From NCBI RefSeq assembly GCF_016924665.1, contig NZ_JAFFJT010000011.1, positions 1 to 53,504 of the forward strand: a stretch of 53,504 bases of DNA, in the 5' to 3' direction. The notes under the pieces are model-generated. The model was not told the origin of the DNA. It worked only from the letters and a program-made list of their open reading frames with translations, and did not search any database. This DNA is from Nocardioides sp. SYSU D00038 (GTDB lineage: Bacteria; Actinomycetota; Actinomycetes; Propionibacteriales; Nocardioidaceae). Position numbers and translations under genes: made by a program. This document shows, in pieces, positions 43,807 to 52,210 of the stretch (position 1 is its first letter; every line of letters begins with the position of its first letter).

Positions 43807-44886
43807 ATGACTGACCTCCAGACTCCCGAGGCGCCGCAGCTGCCGGCCGCCACCCTCAGCCTCACCCGCCCCCAGCTGCCGCGATGGGCGCCCCTGCTCG
43901 CCGGGGTCGTCTCGCTCGGCGTCGGCGGCCTGGTGGCACTGATCGCCGGCTGGGGCCTGGTGCCCGTCGCGATCGTCGCCTGGGTCGTCTTCTTCGTCGG
44001 CCTGCCGGCGTGGTCGGCCGCCGTCGAGGGCCGCCGCGCCTCCATCGACCGCCTGGTGACCACGGTCGCGTGGACGACGTTCGGCCTCGCCATGATCCCG
44101 CTGGTCAGCCTCGTCTACGAGGTGATCGGCAACGGGCACAGCGCGATCTCGTGGGCGTTCTTCAACAACTCGATGCGCGGTGTGCTCGGCGAGGGCGGCG
44201 GCATCTACCACGCCATCCTCGGAACGGTGATCATCACCGCCTGCGCCACGGTGATCTCGGTGCCGATCGGCGTGCTCGCCGCGATCTACCTCGTGGAGTA
44301 CGGCAAGAAGAACCGGCTGGCCCGCACGATCACCTTCCTCGTCGACGTGATGACCGGCATCCCCTCGATCGTCGCCGGCCTGTTCGCGTTCGCGCTGTTC
44401 ACGCTGATCTTCGGGCCGGGCGTGCGGTTCGGGATCGGCGGCGCGATCGCGCTGTCGGTGCTGATGATCCCCATCGTGGTGCGCGCCACCGAGGAGATGC
44501 TGAAGCTGGTGCCCGACGAGCTCCGCGAGGCGTCGTACGCCCTGGGGGTGCCGAAGTGGCGCACGATCGTCAAGGTGGTGCTTCCGACCGCGCTGGGGGG
44601 CATCATCACCGGGGTGACCCTGGCGATCGCCCGCGTGGCCGGCGAGACCGCGCCGCTGCTGATCATCGTCGGCACCACGACGTCGGTGAACCTCAACCCG
44701 TTCGACGGCCGGATGGCGACGCTGCCGGTCTTCATCTTCTCGTCGGTGACCACCGGTGGTCGCTACGAGGCCTTCAACACCGAGCGTGCCTGGGGCGCCG
44801 CGCTCGTGCTCGTCGCCATCGTGATGCTGCTGAACCTGCTCGCGCGGTTCATCGGTGCCATCTTCGCGCCCAAGACCGGGCGCTGA
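43807..44886 (+). CDS. pstA: phosphate ABC transporter permease PstA
   Basis: 359 aa, longer than usual at the N-terminus, where about 75 residues add two hydrophobic segments (LAGVVSLGVGGLVALIAGWGLVPVAIVAWVVFFVGL). The core has IPIGVLAAIYLVEYG, DVMTGIPSIVAGLF, ELREASYALGVPKWRTIVKVVLPTALGGIITGVTLAIARVAGETAPLL. ATG 43807 chosen; GTG 43801 overlapping pstC is also in frame. Confidence 0.94.
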   Translation: MTDLQTPEAPQLPAATLSLTRPQLPRWAPLLAGVVSLGVGGLVALIAGWGLVPVAIVAWVVFFVGLPAWSAAVEGRRASIDRLVTTVAWTTFGLAMIPLVSLVYEVIGNGHSAISWAFFNNSMRGVLGEGGGIYHAILGTVIITACATVISVPIGVLAAIYLVEYGKKNRLARTITFLVDVMTGIPSIVAGLFAFALFTLIFGPGVRFGIGGAIALSVLMIPIVVRATEEMLKLVPDELREASYALGVPKWRTIVKVVLPTALGGIITGVTLAIARVAGETAPLLIIVGTTTSVNLNPFDGRMATLPVFIFSSVTTGGRYEAFNTERAWGAALVLVAIVMLLNLLARFIGAIFAPKTGR

Positions 44887-44910
44887 CACAGGGAATCAAG
44901 GACACACATC

Positions 44911-45690
44911 ATGGCCAAGAGCATCGACGTCTCGGACCTGAACATCTACTACGGGGACTTCCTCGCGGTCGAGGGCGTCAACATGACCATCAAGGCGCGG
45001 TCGGTGACCGCGTTCATCGGGCCCTCGGGCTGCGGCAAGTCGACCTTCCTGCGGTCGCTGAACCGGATGCACGAGGTGATCCCCGGCGCCCGGGTCGAGG
45101 GCAAGGTGGTGGTCGACGGGCAGTCGCTCTACGACCCCACGATCGACCCGGTCGCCGTACGCCGCCAGATCGGGATGGTCTTCCAGCGGCCCAACCCGTT
45201 CCCGACGATGTCGATCTACGACAACGTGCTGGCCGGCAACCGCCTGAACTCCAAGCGGATGCGCAAGTCGGAGGCCGACGCGATCGTCGAGAAGTCGCTG
45301 CAGGGCGCCAATCTCTGGAACGAGGTCAAGGACCGGCTCGACAAGCCCGGCATGGGTCTCTCCGGCGGCCAGCAGCAGCGGCTGTGCATCGCCCGCGCCA
45401 TCGCCGTCGAGCCCCAGGTCCTGCTGATGGACGAGCCCTGCTCGGCCCTGGACCCGATCAGCACCTCCGCGATCGAGGACCTCATCCACGAGCTGAAGTC
45501 GTCGTACACGATCGTGATCGTCACCCACAACATGCAGCAGGCCGCGCGCGTCTCCGACGACACCGGCTTCTTCAACCTCCGCGCCGCCGGCAAGCCCGGC
45601 CAGCTGGTGGAGTTCAACCCCACCAAGAAGATGTTCACCAACCCCGACAACGAGTCCACCGAGGCGTACATCTCCGGCCGCTTCGGCTGA
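44911..45690 (+). CDS. pstB: phosphate ABC transporter ATP-binding protein PstB
   Basis: 259 aa. Walker [21 protein letters not shown]-loop [17 protein letters not shown], signature [16 protein letters not shown], Walker [16 protein letters not shown] and switch His in [11 protein letters not shown]. Powers PstSCA uptake. The ATG follows a 24-bp gap. No phoU lies behind it; the next gene is unrelated. Confidence 0.96.
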   Translation: MAKSIDVSDLNIYYGDFLAVEGVNMTIKARSVTAFIGPSGCGKSTFLRSLNRMHEVIPGARVEGKVVVDGQSLYDPTIDPVAVRRQIGMVFQRPNPFPTMSIYDNVLAGNRLNSKRMRKSEADAIVEKSLQGANLWNEVKDRLDKPGMGLSGGQQQRLCIARAIAVEPQVLLMDEPCSALDPISTSAIEDLIHELKSSYTIVIVTHNMQQAARVSDDTGFFNLRAAGKPGQLVEFNPTKKMFTNPDNESTEAYISGRFG

Positions 45691-45731
45691 GCGTGGTCGG
45701 GTGGGGGCGCGTGGTCGGCGGGCCCCGGTGC

Positions 45732-45794
45732 GGTAGTCACGGACGTTCGGCAGGTGGATTCGGGCGATCCGCATGCCGTACGCCCGTGACTATC
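45732..45794. repeat. 63-bp palindromic repeat, copy a
   Basis: GGTAGTCACGGACGTTCGGCA and TGCCGTACGCCCGTGACTATC are inverted with 18 of 21 positions pairing. It lies 42 bp after pstB and 62 bp before the AbiEi-like gene. Confidence 0.8.
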
Positions 45795-45855
45795 CCGAGC
45801 CGGTCCCTGTGGACAGGCATTCGCGGACCGGCCAGACCGGGGAAGACGTCCTGTC

Positions 45856-46896
45856 ATGGACGTGCACCCCGACCGGCACGAGGTCGTCGTACCCGTACGC
45901 CGCGACCCGAGGGGTCGCTCCGGCCCAACCCGCGGTCAGGCGGTCGGGGCCGGCTGGCGTCGTACCAGCCGGGGCTTCTACGTACCAGCGACCGTTGACC
46001 CCTCGCTACCCGAGCAGCGCATCGTCGAGGCCGGCGTCCTGGTGCCGGCGTACGGCGGGGTCACGGGCTGGGCCGCCCTGCGGTGGTCGGGCGCTGCCTG
46101 GTTCGACGGCACCAGGCCCGGTGGCGTCGGGCCCCGGCCGGTCAGCATCGCGGTGACCCACGACGAGATCCGGCCGCAGCCCGGCGTCGCGGTGTCGAGC
46201 GAACGGCTGCCGCCGCACGACCTCACCGTCGTCGACGGGCTCCCGGTGACGACGTCGGTGCGGTCGCTGACCTTCGAGATGCGCTACGCGCCGGACGACC
46301 GCCGCGCGGTTGTCGCCATGGACATGGCGGCCCACGCTGACCTCGTCTCGATCGACGAGGCGGGCGACTACACGGCGACCTGGCTGAACGGCTGGACCGG
46401 GGTGCCCCGCTGCCGGCGCGCGCTGACCCTCGCTGACGAGAACAGCTGGTCGCCGAGAGAGACACTGTTTCGCCTGCACTGGGTGCTCGACGCGGAACTG
46501 CCACCGCCACTGTGCAACGTCCCGATCTTCGACCGCTCCGGACAGCACGTCGGCACACCCGACCTCCTGGACGCCGAGGCCGGACTGGTGGGCGAGTACG
46601 ACGGTCGGCTGCACCTCGCCGACGACCGCCGGTCGCAGGACCTCGACCGCGAGAGCAGGTTCCGCAGCCTGGGTCTGGAGTACGTGACCATGGTGGCCGG
46701 CGACCTCCGCGACCCGCTCGCCACGATCGTCCCGAGGGTGGTGGGCGCACATCGGCGCGCGCGCTCCGCGGCCGAGGGCGCACGCCCTTGGACCATCGAC
46801 CCGCCTGCGTGGTGGACCCCGACCCGCACCGTTGCGCAGCGCCGTGCCCTCGACGGCGCCGAGCGCGAGCGGCTGCTGCGGCGTCGTGGCGGGTGA
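45856..46896 (+). CDS. AbiEi/DUF559-like protein
   Basis: 346 aa. N-terminal winged-helix-like GQAVGAGWRRTSRGFYVPA of AbiEi-type antitoxin-like proteins, then SSERLPPHDLTVVDGLPVTTSVRSL, and a C-terminal DUF559-type endonuclease-like stretch: NVPIFDRSGQHVGTPDLLDAEAGLVGEYDGRLH with the D-x(n)-E-Y-D pattern, and FRSLGLEYVTMV. Such proteins are numerous and unassigned in actinomycetes; no toxin partner is encoded next to it. Weak ribosome site. It is bracketed by palindromic repeats on both sides and splits pst from pit. Confidence 0.72.
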   Translation: MDVHPDRHEVVVPVRRDPRGRSGPTRGQAVGAGWRRTSRGFYVPATVDPSLPEQRIVEAGVLVPAYGGVTGWAALRWSGAAWFDGTRPGGVGPRPVSIAVTHDEIRPQPGVAVSSERLPPHDLTVVDGLPVTTSVRSLTFEMRYAPDDRRAVVAMDMAAHADLVSIDEAGDYTATWLNGWTGVPRCRRALTLADENSWSPRETLFRLHWVLDAELPPPLCNVPIFDRSGQHVGTPDLLDAEAGLVGEYDGRLHLADDRRSQDLDRESRFRSLGLEYVTMVAGDLRDPLATIVPRVVGAHRRARSAAEGARPWTIDPPAWWTPTRTVAQRRALDGAERERLLRRRGG

Positions 46897-46908
46897 ACCG
46901 CCGTCCGG

Positions 46909-46971
46909 GGTAGTCACGGACGTACGGCATGCGAGACCGCTCTGGCGACCTGTCAATCGCCCGTGACTACC
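46909..46971. repeat. 63-bp palindromic repeat, copy b
   Basis: GGTAGTCACGGACGTACGGC at the left and CGCCCGTGACTACC at the right; the inner part of the right arm has decayed. Begins 13 bp after the AbiEi-like gene. Confidence 0.75.
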
Positions 46972-47019
46972 GGCCGCCGGCCACCGAGACCCGGGCCAGG
47001 CCGGCCAGCACCGCACCGC

Positions 47020-47082
47020 GGTAGTCACGGACGTACGGCAGGCGATGCGGCGTGTCGGACCTGCCGAACGTCCGTGACTACC
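47020..47082. repeat. 63-bp palindromic repeat, copy c
   Basis: Left arm GGTAGTCACGGACGTACGGC(AGG) and right arm (CCT)GCCGAACGTCCGTGACTACC pair at 22 of 23 positions. It lies between the AbiEi-like gene and the convergent pit gene and can serve as a terminator. Confidence 0.8.
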
Positions 47083-47121
47083 CCGAGCCGTGCCCTGCCG
47101 AGGACCCTCGAAAGGGCCGGC

Positions 47122-48126
47122 TCAGGGCAGCTGGAAGACGTACTTGCAGACGATGTAGAGGAACGCCGCGACGGCGCCGGCGGCGGGGAAGGTGAGGACC
47201 CAGGCGGTGACGATGGAACGGGCGACGCCCCAGCGGACGGCGGAGAAGCGCTTGGTGGCGCCGGCGCCCATCACGGCGGAGGTGATGGTGTGGGTGGTGG
47301 AGATCGGGGCCTCGAAGACGAACGCGGTGGTGTAGAGGACGCCGGCGGCGACGGTCTCGGAGGCGAAGCCGCGGGCCGGGTCGAGGTGGATGATCCGGCG
47401 GCCGAGGGTGCGCATGATCCGCCAGCCGCCCGCCCAGGTGCCGGCCGAGATGGCGGCGGCGGCCGCGAGGATCACCCAGATCGGGAGGTCGTCGTTCGCG
47501 CCGGCGTAGCCGCCGGTGACCAGGGCCAGGAAGATCACGCCCATCGTCTTCTGGGCGTCCTGCAGGCCGTGGCCGAGCGCCATCGCGGCGGCCGACAGGG
47601 TCTGCGCGATCCGGAAGCCGCGCTGGGTCTTGTGGGGGTTGCGCCGGCGGAAGGCCCACATGATCGCCAGCATCAGCAGGAACGCCGCCGTGAACCCGAA
47701 CAGCGGCGAGGCCACCATCGGGATCACGATCTTGTCGAGGATGACGTCCCACTTCACGACCGAGCCGGACGCCAGCGCCGCACCGACCAGGCCGCCGATG
47801 AGGGCGTGGGAGGACGACGAGGGCAGGCCGAAGTACCACGTCAGCAGGTTCCAGGCGATGGCGCCGAGCAGGCCGGCCATCACGATGACCAGGCCGTGCG
47901 AGCCCTCCCCGTCGGGGGTTATGACCCCACCGACGGTGTTGGCGACCTCCTGGCCCAGGAAGGCGCCGATGAAGTTCATGATCGCGGCCATCCCGAGCGC
48001 CACCCGCGGGGTCAGCGCGCGGGTGGAGACCGAGGTGGCGATGGCGTTGGCCGCGTCGTGGAAGCCGTTGGTGTAGTCGAACACCAGGGCGACGACGACG
48101 ACCGCGATGACGATCGCGAGGTCCAC
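47122..48126 (-). CDS. pit: inorganic phosphate transporter (PiT family)
   Basis: 334 aa, about 9-10 TM segments. The PiT signature repeats appear as DYTNGFHDAANAIATSVSTRAL at the N-terminus and APISTTHTITSAVMGAGATKRFSAVRW near the C-terminus, plus GLPSSSSHALIGGLVG. Low-affinity, cation-coupled phosphate uptake complementing PstSCAB. GTG start 4 bp after the DUF47 gene, so both form an operon. Confidence 0.93.
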   Translation of the reverse strand: MDLAIVIAVVVVALVFDYTNGFHDAANAIATSVSTRALTPRVALGMAAIMNFIGAFLGQEVANTVGGVITPDGEGSHGLVIVMAGLLGAIAWNLLTWYFGLPSSSSHALIGGLVGAALASGSVVKWDVILDKIVIPMVASPLFGFTAAFLLMLAIMWAFRRRNPHKTQRGFRIAQTLSAAAMALGHGLQDAQKTMGVIFLALVTGGYAGANDDLPIWVILAAAAAISAGTWAGGWRIMRTLGRRIIHLDPARGFASETVAAGVLYTTAFVFEAPISTTHTITSAVMGAGATKRFSAVRWGVARSIVTAWVLTFPAAGAVAAFLYIVCKYVFQLP

Positions 48127-48130
48127 GAAG

Positions 48131-48748
48131 TCAGCTTTCCTTGACGGCGATCTGCTCGACGATGTTGGCGACCTTCTCGAACGCGTCGATCGCCTCCTCG
48201 AGCGACTCGACGATGTCCTTGAGCTTGAGCACCTCGATGGTCTTGAACTCGCCGCTGAACAGCTTGGCCAGGGTGCGGCGGTGGTTCTTGTCGCCGGCGT
48301 TCTCGAGCCGGTTGACCTCGATCCAGAACTCCTCGAGCGAGGCCGGTGACGACAGCTTCGGCATCGCCTCGGCGGTCAGCTCGGCGCAGCGCTGCAGGAT
48401 CTCGGCCTGGGTGGAGAGCTCCGGCGGCAGCGACACGACCTCGTAGAGCAGGATCAGGTCGACGGCCTCGTCCATCAGGTCCATCACGTCGTCGAGGCTC
48501 GAGCCGAGGGAGTAGATGTCCTCGCGGTCGAACGGCGTGACGAAGGTCGAGTTGACCTTCTTGAACAGGGTGTGGGTGGTCTCGTCGGCCTGGTGCTCTG
48601 CCTCCCTCATCCGCCGCGCGACGTCGTCGCGGTCGGCGCTCTCGCCGAGCATCTCGGCGAGGAGTCCGGCACCGACCACCAGGTGGCTGGCCGACTCGGT
48701 GAAGAGGTCGTAGAACGCGGTGTCGACCGGGCGGATGCGGAAACGCAC
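48131..48748 (-). CDS. DUF47 (PhoU-like) Pit accessory protein
   Basis: 205 aa, all helical, PhoU-like. AEHQADETTHTLFKKVNSTFVTPFDREDIYSLGSSLDDVMDLMD is the DUF47 hallmark; NAGDKNHRRTLAKLFS and ALEKVANIVEQIAVKES-like tail follow. DUF47 genes pair with pit and probably gate the transporter or sense phosphate. GTG 48748 is chosen because CCAGGAG lies seven bases upstream; the frame extends to 48988 but without a ribosome-binding site. Confidence 0.9.
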   Translation of the reverse strand: MRFRIRPVDTAFYDLFTESASHLVVGAGLLAEMLGESADRDDVARRMREAEHQADETTHTLFKKVNSTFVTPFDREDIYSLGSSLDDVMDLMDEAVDLILLYEVVSLPPELSTQAEILQRCAELTAEAMPKLSSPASLEEFWIEVNRLENAGDKNHRRTLAKLFSGEFKTIEVLKLKDIVESLEEAIDAFEKVANIVEQIAVKES

Positions 48749-48929
48749 GTGGAACTCCTGGTGAGGCGGAGAAGAACGGCTCAAGGCTAGGGGATCGCGC
48801 GCCCGGACTGGCAAGTCGGGACCCCGGTGGCGCCCACGGTCTGGACCGCGACCCTCCGGAGGCGCACGACACGCCGGGCGACACGCCGACGGCGCTCGCG
48901 AAACAGCCGTCGGCCGCCGGCGCCGACCG

Positions 48930-51098
48930 TCAGCCAGCGGTACGGCGGACGCGCTGCCGCTCGATGAGCGTCTCCTGGTGGTCGGCACCGCCGCCGTTGT
49001 GGGCCCAGGTCCCGTCGGGGCCGAGCACCCAGGCGCCGGTGTCGTGCCAGAACGCCAGGTCGAGCAGCGACCGGATCTCCTCCACGCTGCGCTCGCCGGG
49101 CAGCCGCACCAGCACCTCGACCCGGCGGTCGAGGTTGCGGTGCATCAGGTCGGCCGAGCCGATCCAGGCCTCGGTCTCGCCGCCGTTGTCGAACCAGTAG
49201 ACCCGGCTGTGCTCGAGGAACCGGCCCAGGATCGAGCGCACCTCGATCGTCTCCGACAGGCCGGGGACGCCCGGGCGCAGCGCGCAGATCCCGCGCACCA
49301 GCAGCTGCACCGGCACCCCCTCCTGGGAGGCGAGGTAGAGCGCGTCGATGATGCCCTCGTCGACGATGGAGTTGGCCTTGAACCGGATCAGCGCCGGCCG
49401 GCCGGCCCGGTGGTGGCCGATCTCGCGGTGGATCCGCTCGATCAGCCCGTCGCGCACCGAGTCGGGAGCCACCAGGAGCTGGTCGTACGACGCGTTGCGC
49501 GACCAGCCGGACAGGTTGTTGAACAGGTGGGCGGCGTCCTCGCCGATCGTCTCGTCGGTGGTGATCAGCCCCAGGTCCTCGTACATCCGCGAGGTCTTGG
49601 GGTTGTAGTTGCCGGTGCCGATGTGGGTGTAGCGCCGGATGCCGTCGGGCTCGTCGCGCACCACCAACGCCACCTTGCAGTGGGTCTTGAGGCCCACCAG
49701 GCCGTAGACGACGTGGCAGCCGGCCTGCTCGAGCTTGCGAGCCCACCGGATGTTGGCCTCCTCGTCGAAGCGGGCCTTGATCTCCACGATGACCAGCACC
49801 TGCTTGCCGGCCTCGGCAGCGTCGATGAGGGCGTCGATGATCGGGGAGTCGCCGGACGTCCGGTAGAGGGTCTGCTTGATCGCGAGCACGTGGGGGTCGG
49901 CGGCTGCCTGCTCGATGAACCGCTGCACCGAGGTCGCGAACGAGTCGAACGGGTGGTGCAGCAGCACGTCGTTGCGCCGGGCGGCCTTGAACACGTCGAC
50001 CGGGGCGGCCGACTCGACCTCGGCCAGCCGGGCGTGGGTGGTCGGCACGAAGGCCGGGAACTTCAGCTCCTCGCGCGGCAGGTCGGCGATGCCGTGCAGG
50101 CCGCGCAGGTCGAGCGGGCCCGGGAGGCGGAAGACCTCCTCCTGGGTGATGCCGAGCTCGGAGACGAGCAGGTCGAGCACCTCGGGGCTGATCGACTCCT
50201 CGACCTCCAGTCGCACCGGCGGGCCGAAGCGACGTCGCAGCAGCTCCTTCTCCAGCGCTGCCAGCAGGTTCTCGGCGTCGTCCTCCTCGACCTCCAGGTC
50301 CTCGTTGCGGGTGACCCGGAAGCTGTGCACCTCGCGGATCTCCATGCCGGAGAAGAGCTTCTTGAGGTGCTCGCCGATCACGTCCTCGAGCGGCACGAAC
50401 CGCTCGTTGCCCAGCGGCACGAAGCGGGCGAAGATCGGCGGCACCTTGACCCGCGCGAAGTGCTCCTTGTCGGTCTTGGGGTTGCGCAGCACCACGGCCA
50501 GGTTGAGCGAGAGGCCGGAGATGTAGGGGAACGGGTGGGCCGGGTCGACCGCCAGCGGCGTGAGCACCGGGAAGATCCGCTCCTTGAACATCCGCTTGCA
50601 GTGCTTCTGCTCCTCGCGGTCGAGGTCGCTCCAGCGCACCAGCTCGACGCCGGCCCGCGACAGCTCGGGCACGATCTCCTCGCGGAACAGCCGCGCCTGC
50701 CGGTGGCTGAGCTCACGGGTGGTCGCCCAGATCGACTCCAGCACCTCGCGCGGCAGCAGGCCGGAGGCGGCGCGAACGGCGACGCCGGCCGCGATCCGGC
50801 GCTTGAGGCCGGCGACCCGCACCATGAAGAACTCGTCGAGGTTGCTGGTGAAGATGGCCAGGAACCGCACCCGCTCCAGCAGCGGCAGCGAGGGGTCCTC
50901 GGCGAGCTCGAGCACCCGCTGGTTGAAGTGCAGCCACGACAGCTCGCGGTCGAGGAACCGGTCGTCGTACTTCTCGACGGCGCTGAGCGCGGCGTGGTCG
51001 GGGACGTACGGCGGGTCGACCTCGAAGCTCTCCTCCGGCACCCCCTCGCCCGTCCCGACGCCAGTCGGATCGGCGGACGACACGTTCTCGAGGGTCAT
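48930..51098 (-). CDS. ppk1: polyphosphate kinase 1
   Basis: 722 aa, makes polyphosphate from ATP. The N domain has [17 protein letters not shown] and [15 protein letters not shown]; catalytic domains have [31 protein letters not shown], the phosphorylated His in [29 protein letters not shown] and [19 protein letters not shown] 51098. It ends 181 bp upstream of the DUF47 gene on the same strand. With pst, pit and mutT1 it makes this a phosphate-handling region. Confidence 0.96.
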   Translation of the reverse strand: MTLENVSSADPTGVGTGEGVPEESFEVDPPYVPDHAALSAVEKYDDRFLDRELSWLHFNQRVLELAEDPSLPLLERVRFLAIFTSNLDEFFMVRVAGLKRRIAAGVAVRAASGLLPREVLESIWATTRELSHRQARLFREEIVPELSRAGVELVRWSDLDREEQKHCKRMFKERIFPVLTPLAVDPAHPFPYISGLSLNLAVVLRNPKTDKEHFARVKVPPIFARFVPLGNERFVPLEDVIGEHLKKLFSGMEIREVHSFRVTRNEDLEVEEDDAENLLAALEKELLRRRFGPPVRLEVEESISPEVLDLLVSELGITQEEVFRLPGPLDLRGLHGIADLPREELKFPAFVPTTHARLAEVESAAPVDVFKAARRNDVLLHHPFDSFATSVQRFIEQAAADPHVLAIKQTLYRTSGDSPIIDALIDAAEAGKQVLVIVEIKARFDEEANIRWARKLEQAGCHVVYGLVGLKTHCKVALVVRDEPDGIRRYTHIGTGNYNPKTSRMYEDLGLITTDETIGEDAAHLFNNLSGWSRNASYDQLLVAPDSVRDGLIERIHREIGHHRAGRPALIRFKANSIVDEGIIDALYLASQEGVPVQLLVRGICALRPGVPGLSETIEVRSILGRFLEHSRVYWFDNGGETEAWIGSADLMHRNLDRRVEVLVRLPGERSVEEIRSLLDLAFWHDTGAWVLGPDGTWAHNGGGADHQETLIERQRVRRTAG

Positions 51099-51161
51099 GC
51101 TCGTCAGTGTGGCACCGCCGGGTGAACGGGAGGTGTCCGTCGGGCCGCTCCGCGACCCCGG

Positions 51162-51177
51162 CTACCCTCGCCCGGTG
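51162..51177 (+). promoter_or_regulatory. leaderless-type promoter of the alpha/beta hydrolase
   Basis: TACCCT (51162-51167), seven bases, then GTG 51175. No Shine-Dalgarno. Confidence 0.4.
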
Positions 51178-52197
51178 AGCGCCCTGATCCGCGTCGAGGC
51201 CGCCGTCCTGGCCGCCGCGATGGCCCTGCCCGAGCGGGCGCAACGGCTGCTGGCCGGCCGCCCGGTGGTGCGCGACGGCCAGACCCTCGCCGTCGACACC
51301 CAGCTGATGCTGCGGCTCCAGCGGCTCGCCCGCGAGCCGGCCGTCGAGACCCTGCCGATCCCGCAGGGCCGGCTGGCGCTCGACCGCCAGGCGCTGCTGG
51401 CGGCGGGCCGGCAGCCGATCGGCGAGGTGCGCGACCTGACCGCCGACGGGCGACCGGCTCGGCTGTTCGTGCCCACCGGCGCCCCGGCGACCTCCCCGCT
51501 GCTGGTGTTCGTCCACGGCGGCGGCTTCATGTACGGCGGGCTGGCCAGCCACGACGCCACCTGCCGCCTGCTCGCCGAGCGGGCCGGGATGCGGGTGCTC
51601 GCCGTGACCTACCGGCTCGCTCCCGAGCACCCCTTCCCGGCGGCCTACGACGACGCGTGGTCGGCGTACCGCTGGGCCGTCGAGCACGCCGCCGACCTCG
51701 GCGCCGATCCCGGCCGGATCGCCGTCGGCGGCGACTCCGCCGGCGGCAACCTGTCGGCGGGCATCGCGATCGAGGCGGCGCGGGCCGGCCTGCCGTGCGC
51801 GCTGCAGGTGCTCGTCTACCCCGCCACGCTGGGGGAGCGCGACACCGGGAGCGCGCGCACCTTCGGCGCCGGGTTCTTTCTCACGGCGCAGTTCATGGAG
51901 CTCGCCACCTCCTCCTACGCCGGGAGCCCCGACGACCTGCGCGACCCCCGCTTCGCGCCGGCGCTGGCCGAGCTGCCCGACGGGCTCGCGCGGGCGCTGG
52001 TCTACACGGCCGGGTTCGACCCGCTGCGCGACGAGGGCGAGCAGTACGCCGACCGGCTCGCCGCCCACGGCACCGAGGTGTCGCTCACCCGGTTCGACGA
52101 CCAGATCCACGGCTTCCTGAACGTGGTCGGCATCGGGCGCAGTGCCCGGCGCGCGGTGCTGCGGATCGCCGACGACGTCGCGGTCGCGCTGCGCTAG
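51175..52197 (+). CDS. alpha/beta hydrolase, hormone-sensitive-lipase family esterase
   Basis: 340 aa. Oxyanion motif VFVHGGGFMYGG, nucleophile GGDSAGGNLSAG, catalytic Asp in YTAGFDPLRDEG and His in DQIHGFLNVVG: the complete HSL-family triad. RLAPEHPFPAAYDDAWSAY is also typical. The N-terminal ~95 residues form a cap with helices. Intracellular carboxylesterase on unknown esters. Start GTG 51175 fits a leaderless promoter and avoids overlap with the divergent ppk1. Confidence 0.9.
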   Translation: MSALIRVEAAVLAAAMALPERAQRLLAGRPVVRDGQTLAVDTQLMLRLQRLAREPAVETLPIPQGRLALDRQALLAAGRQPIGEVRDLTADGRPARLFVPTGAPATSPLLVFVHGGGFMYGGLASHDATCRLLAERAGMRVLAVTYRLAPEHPFPAAYDDAWSAYRWAVEHAADLGADPGRIAVGGDSAGGNLSAGIAIEAARAGLPCALQVLVYPATLGERDTGSARTFGAGFFLTAQFMELATSSYAGSPDDLRDPRFAPALAELPDGLARALVYTAGFDPLRDEGEQYADRLAAHGTEVSLTRFDDQIHGFLNVVGIGRSARRAVLRIADDVAVALR

Positions 52198-52210
52198 ACC
52201 TCGGACCGGG

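Noticed and set aside
45732..47082. Insertion sequence or composite transposon around the AbiEi-like gene
   Set aside because: No transposase, no target duplications, and the repeats are palindromes rather than IS ends.
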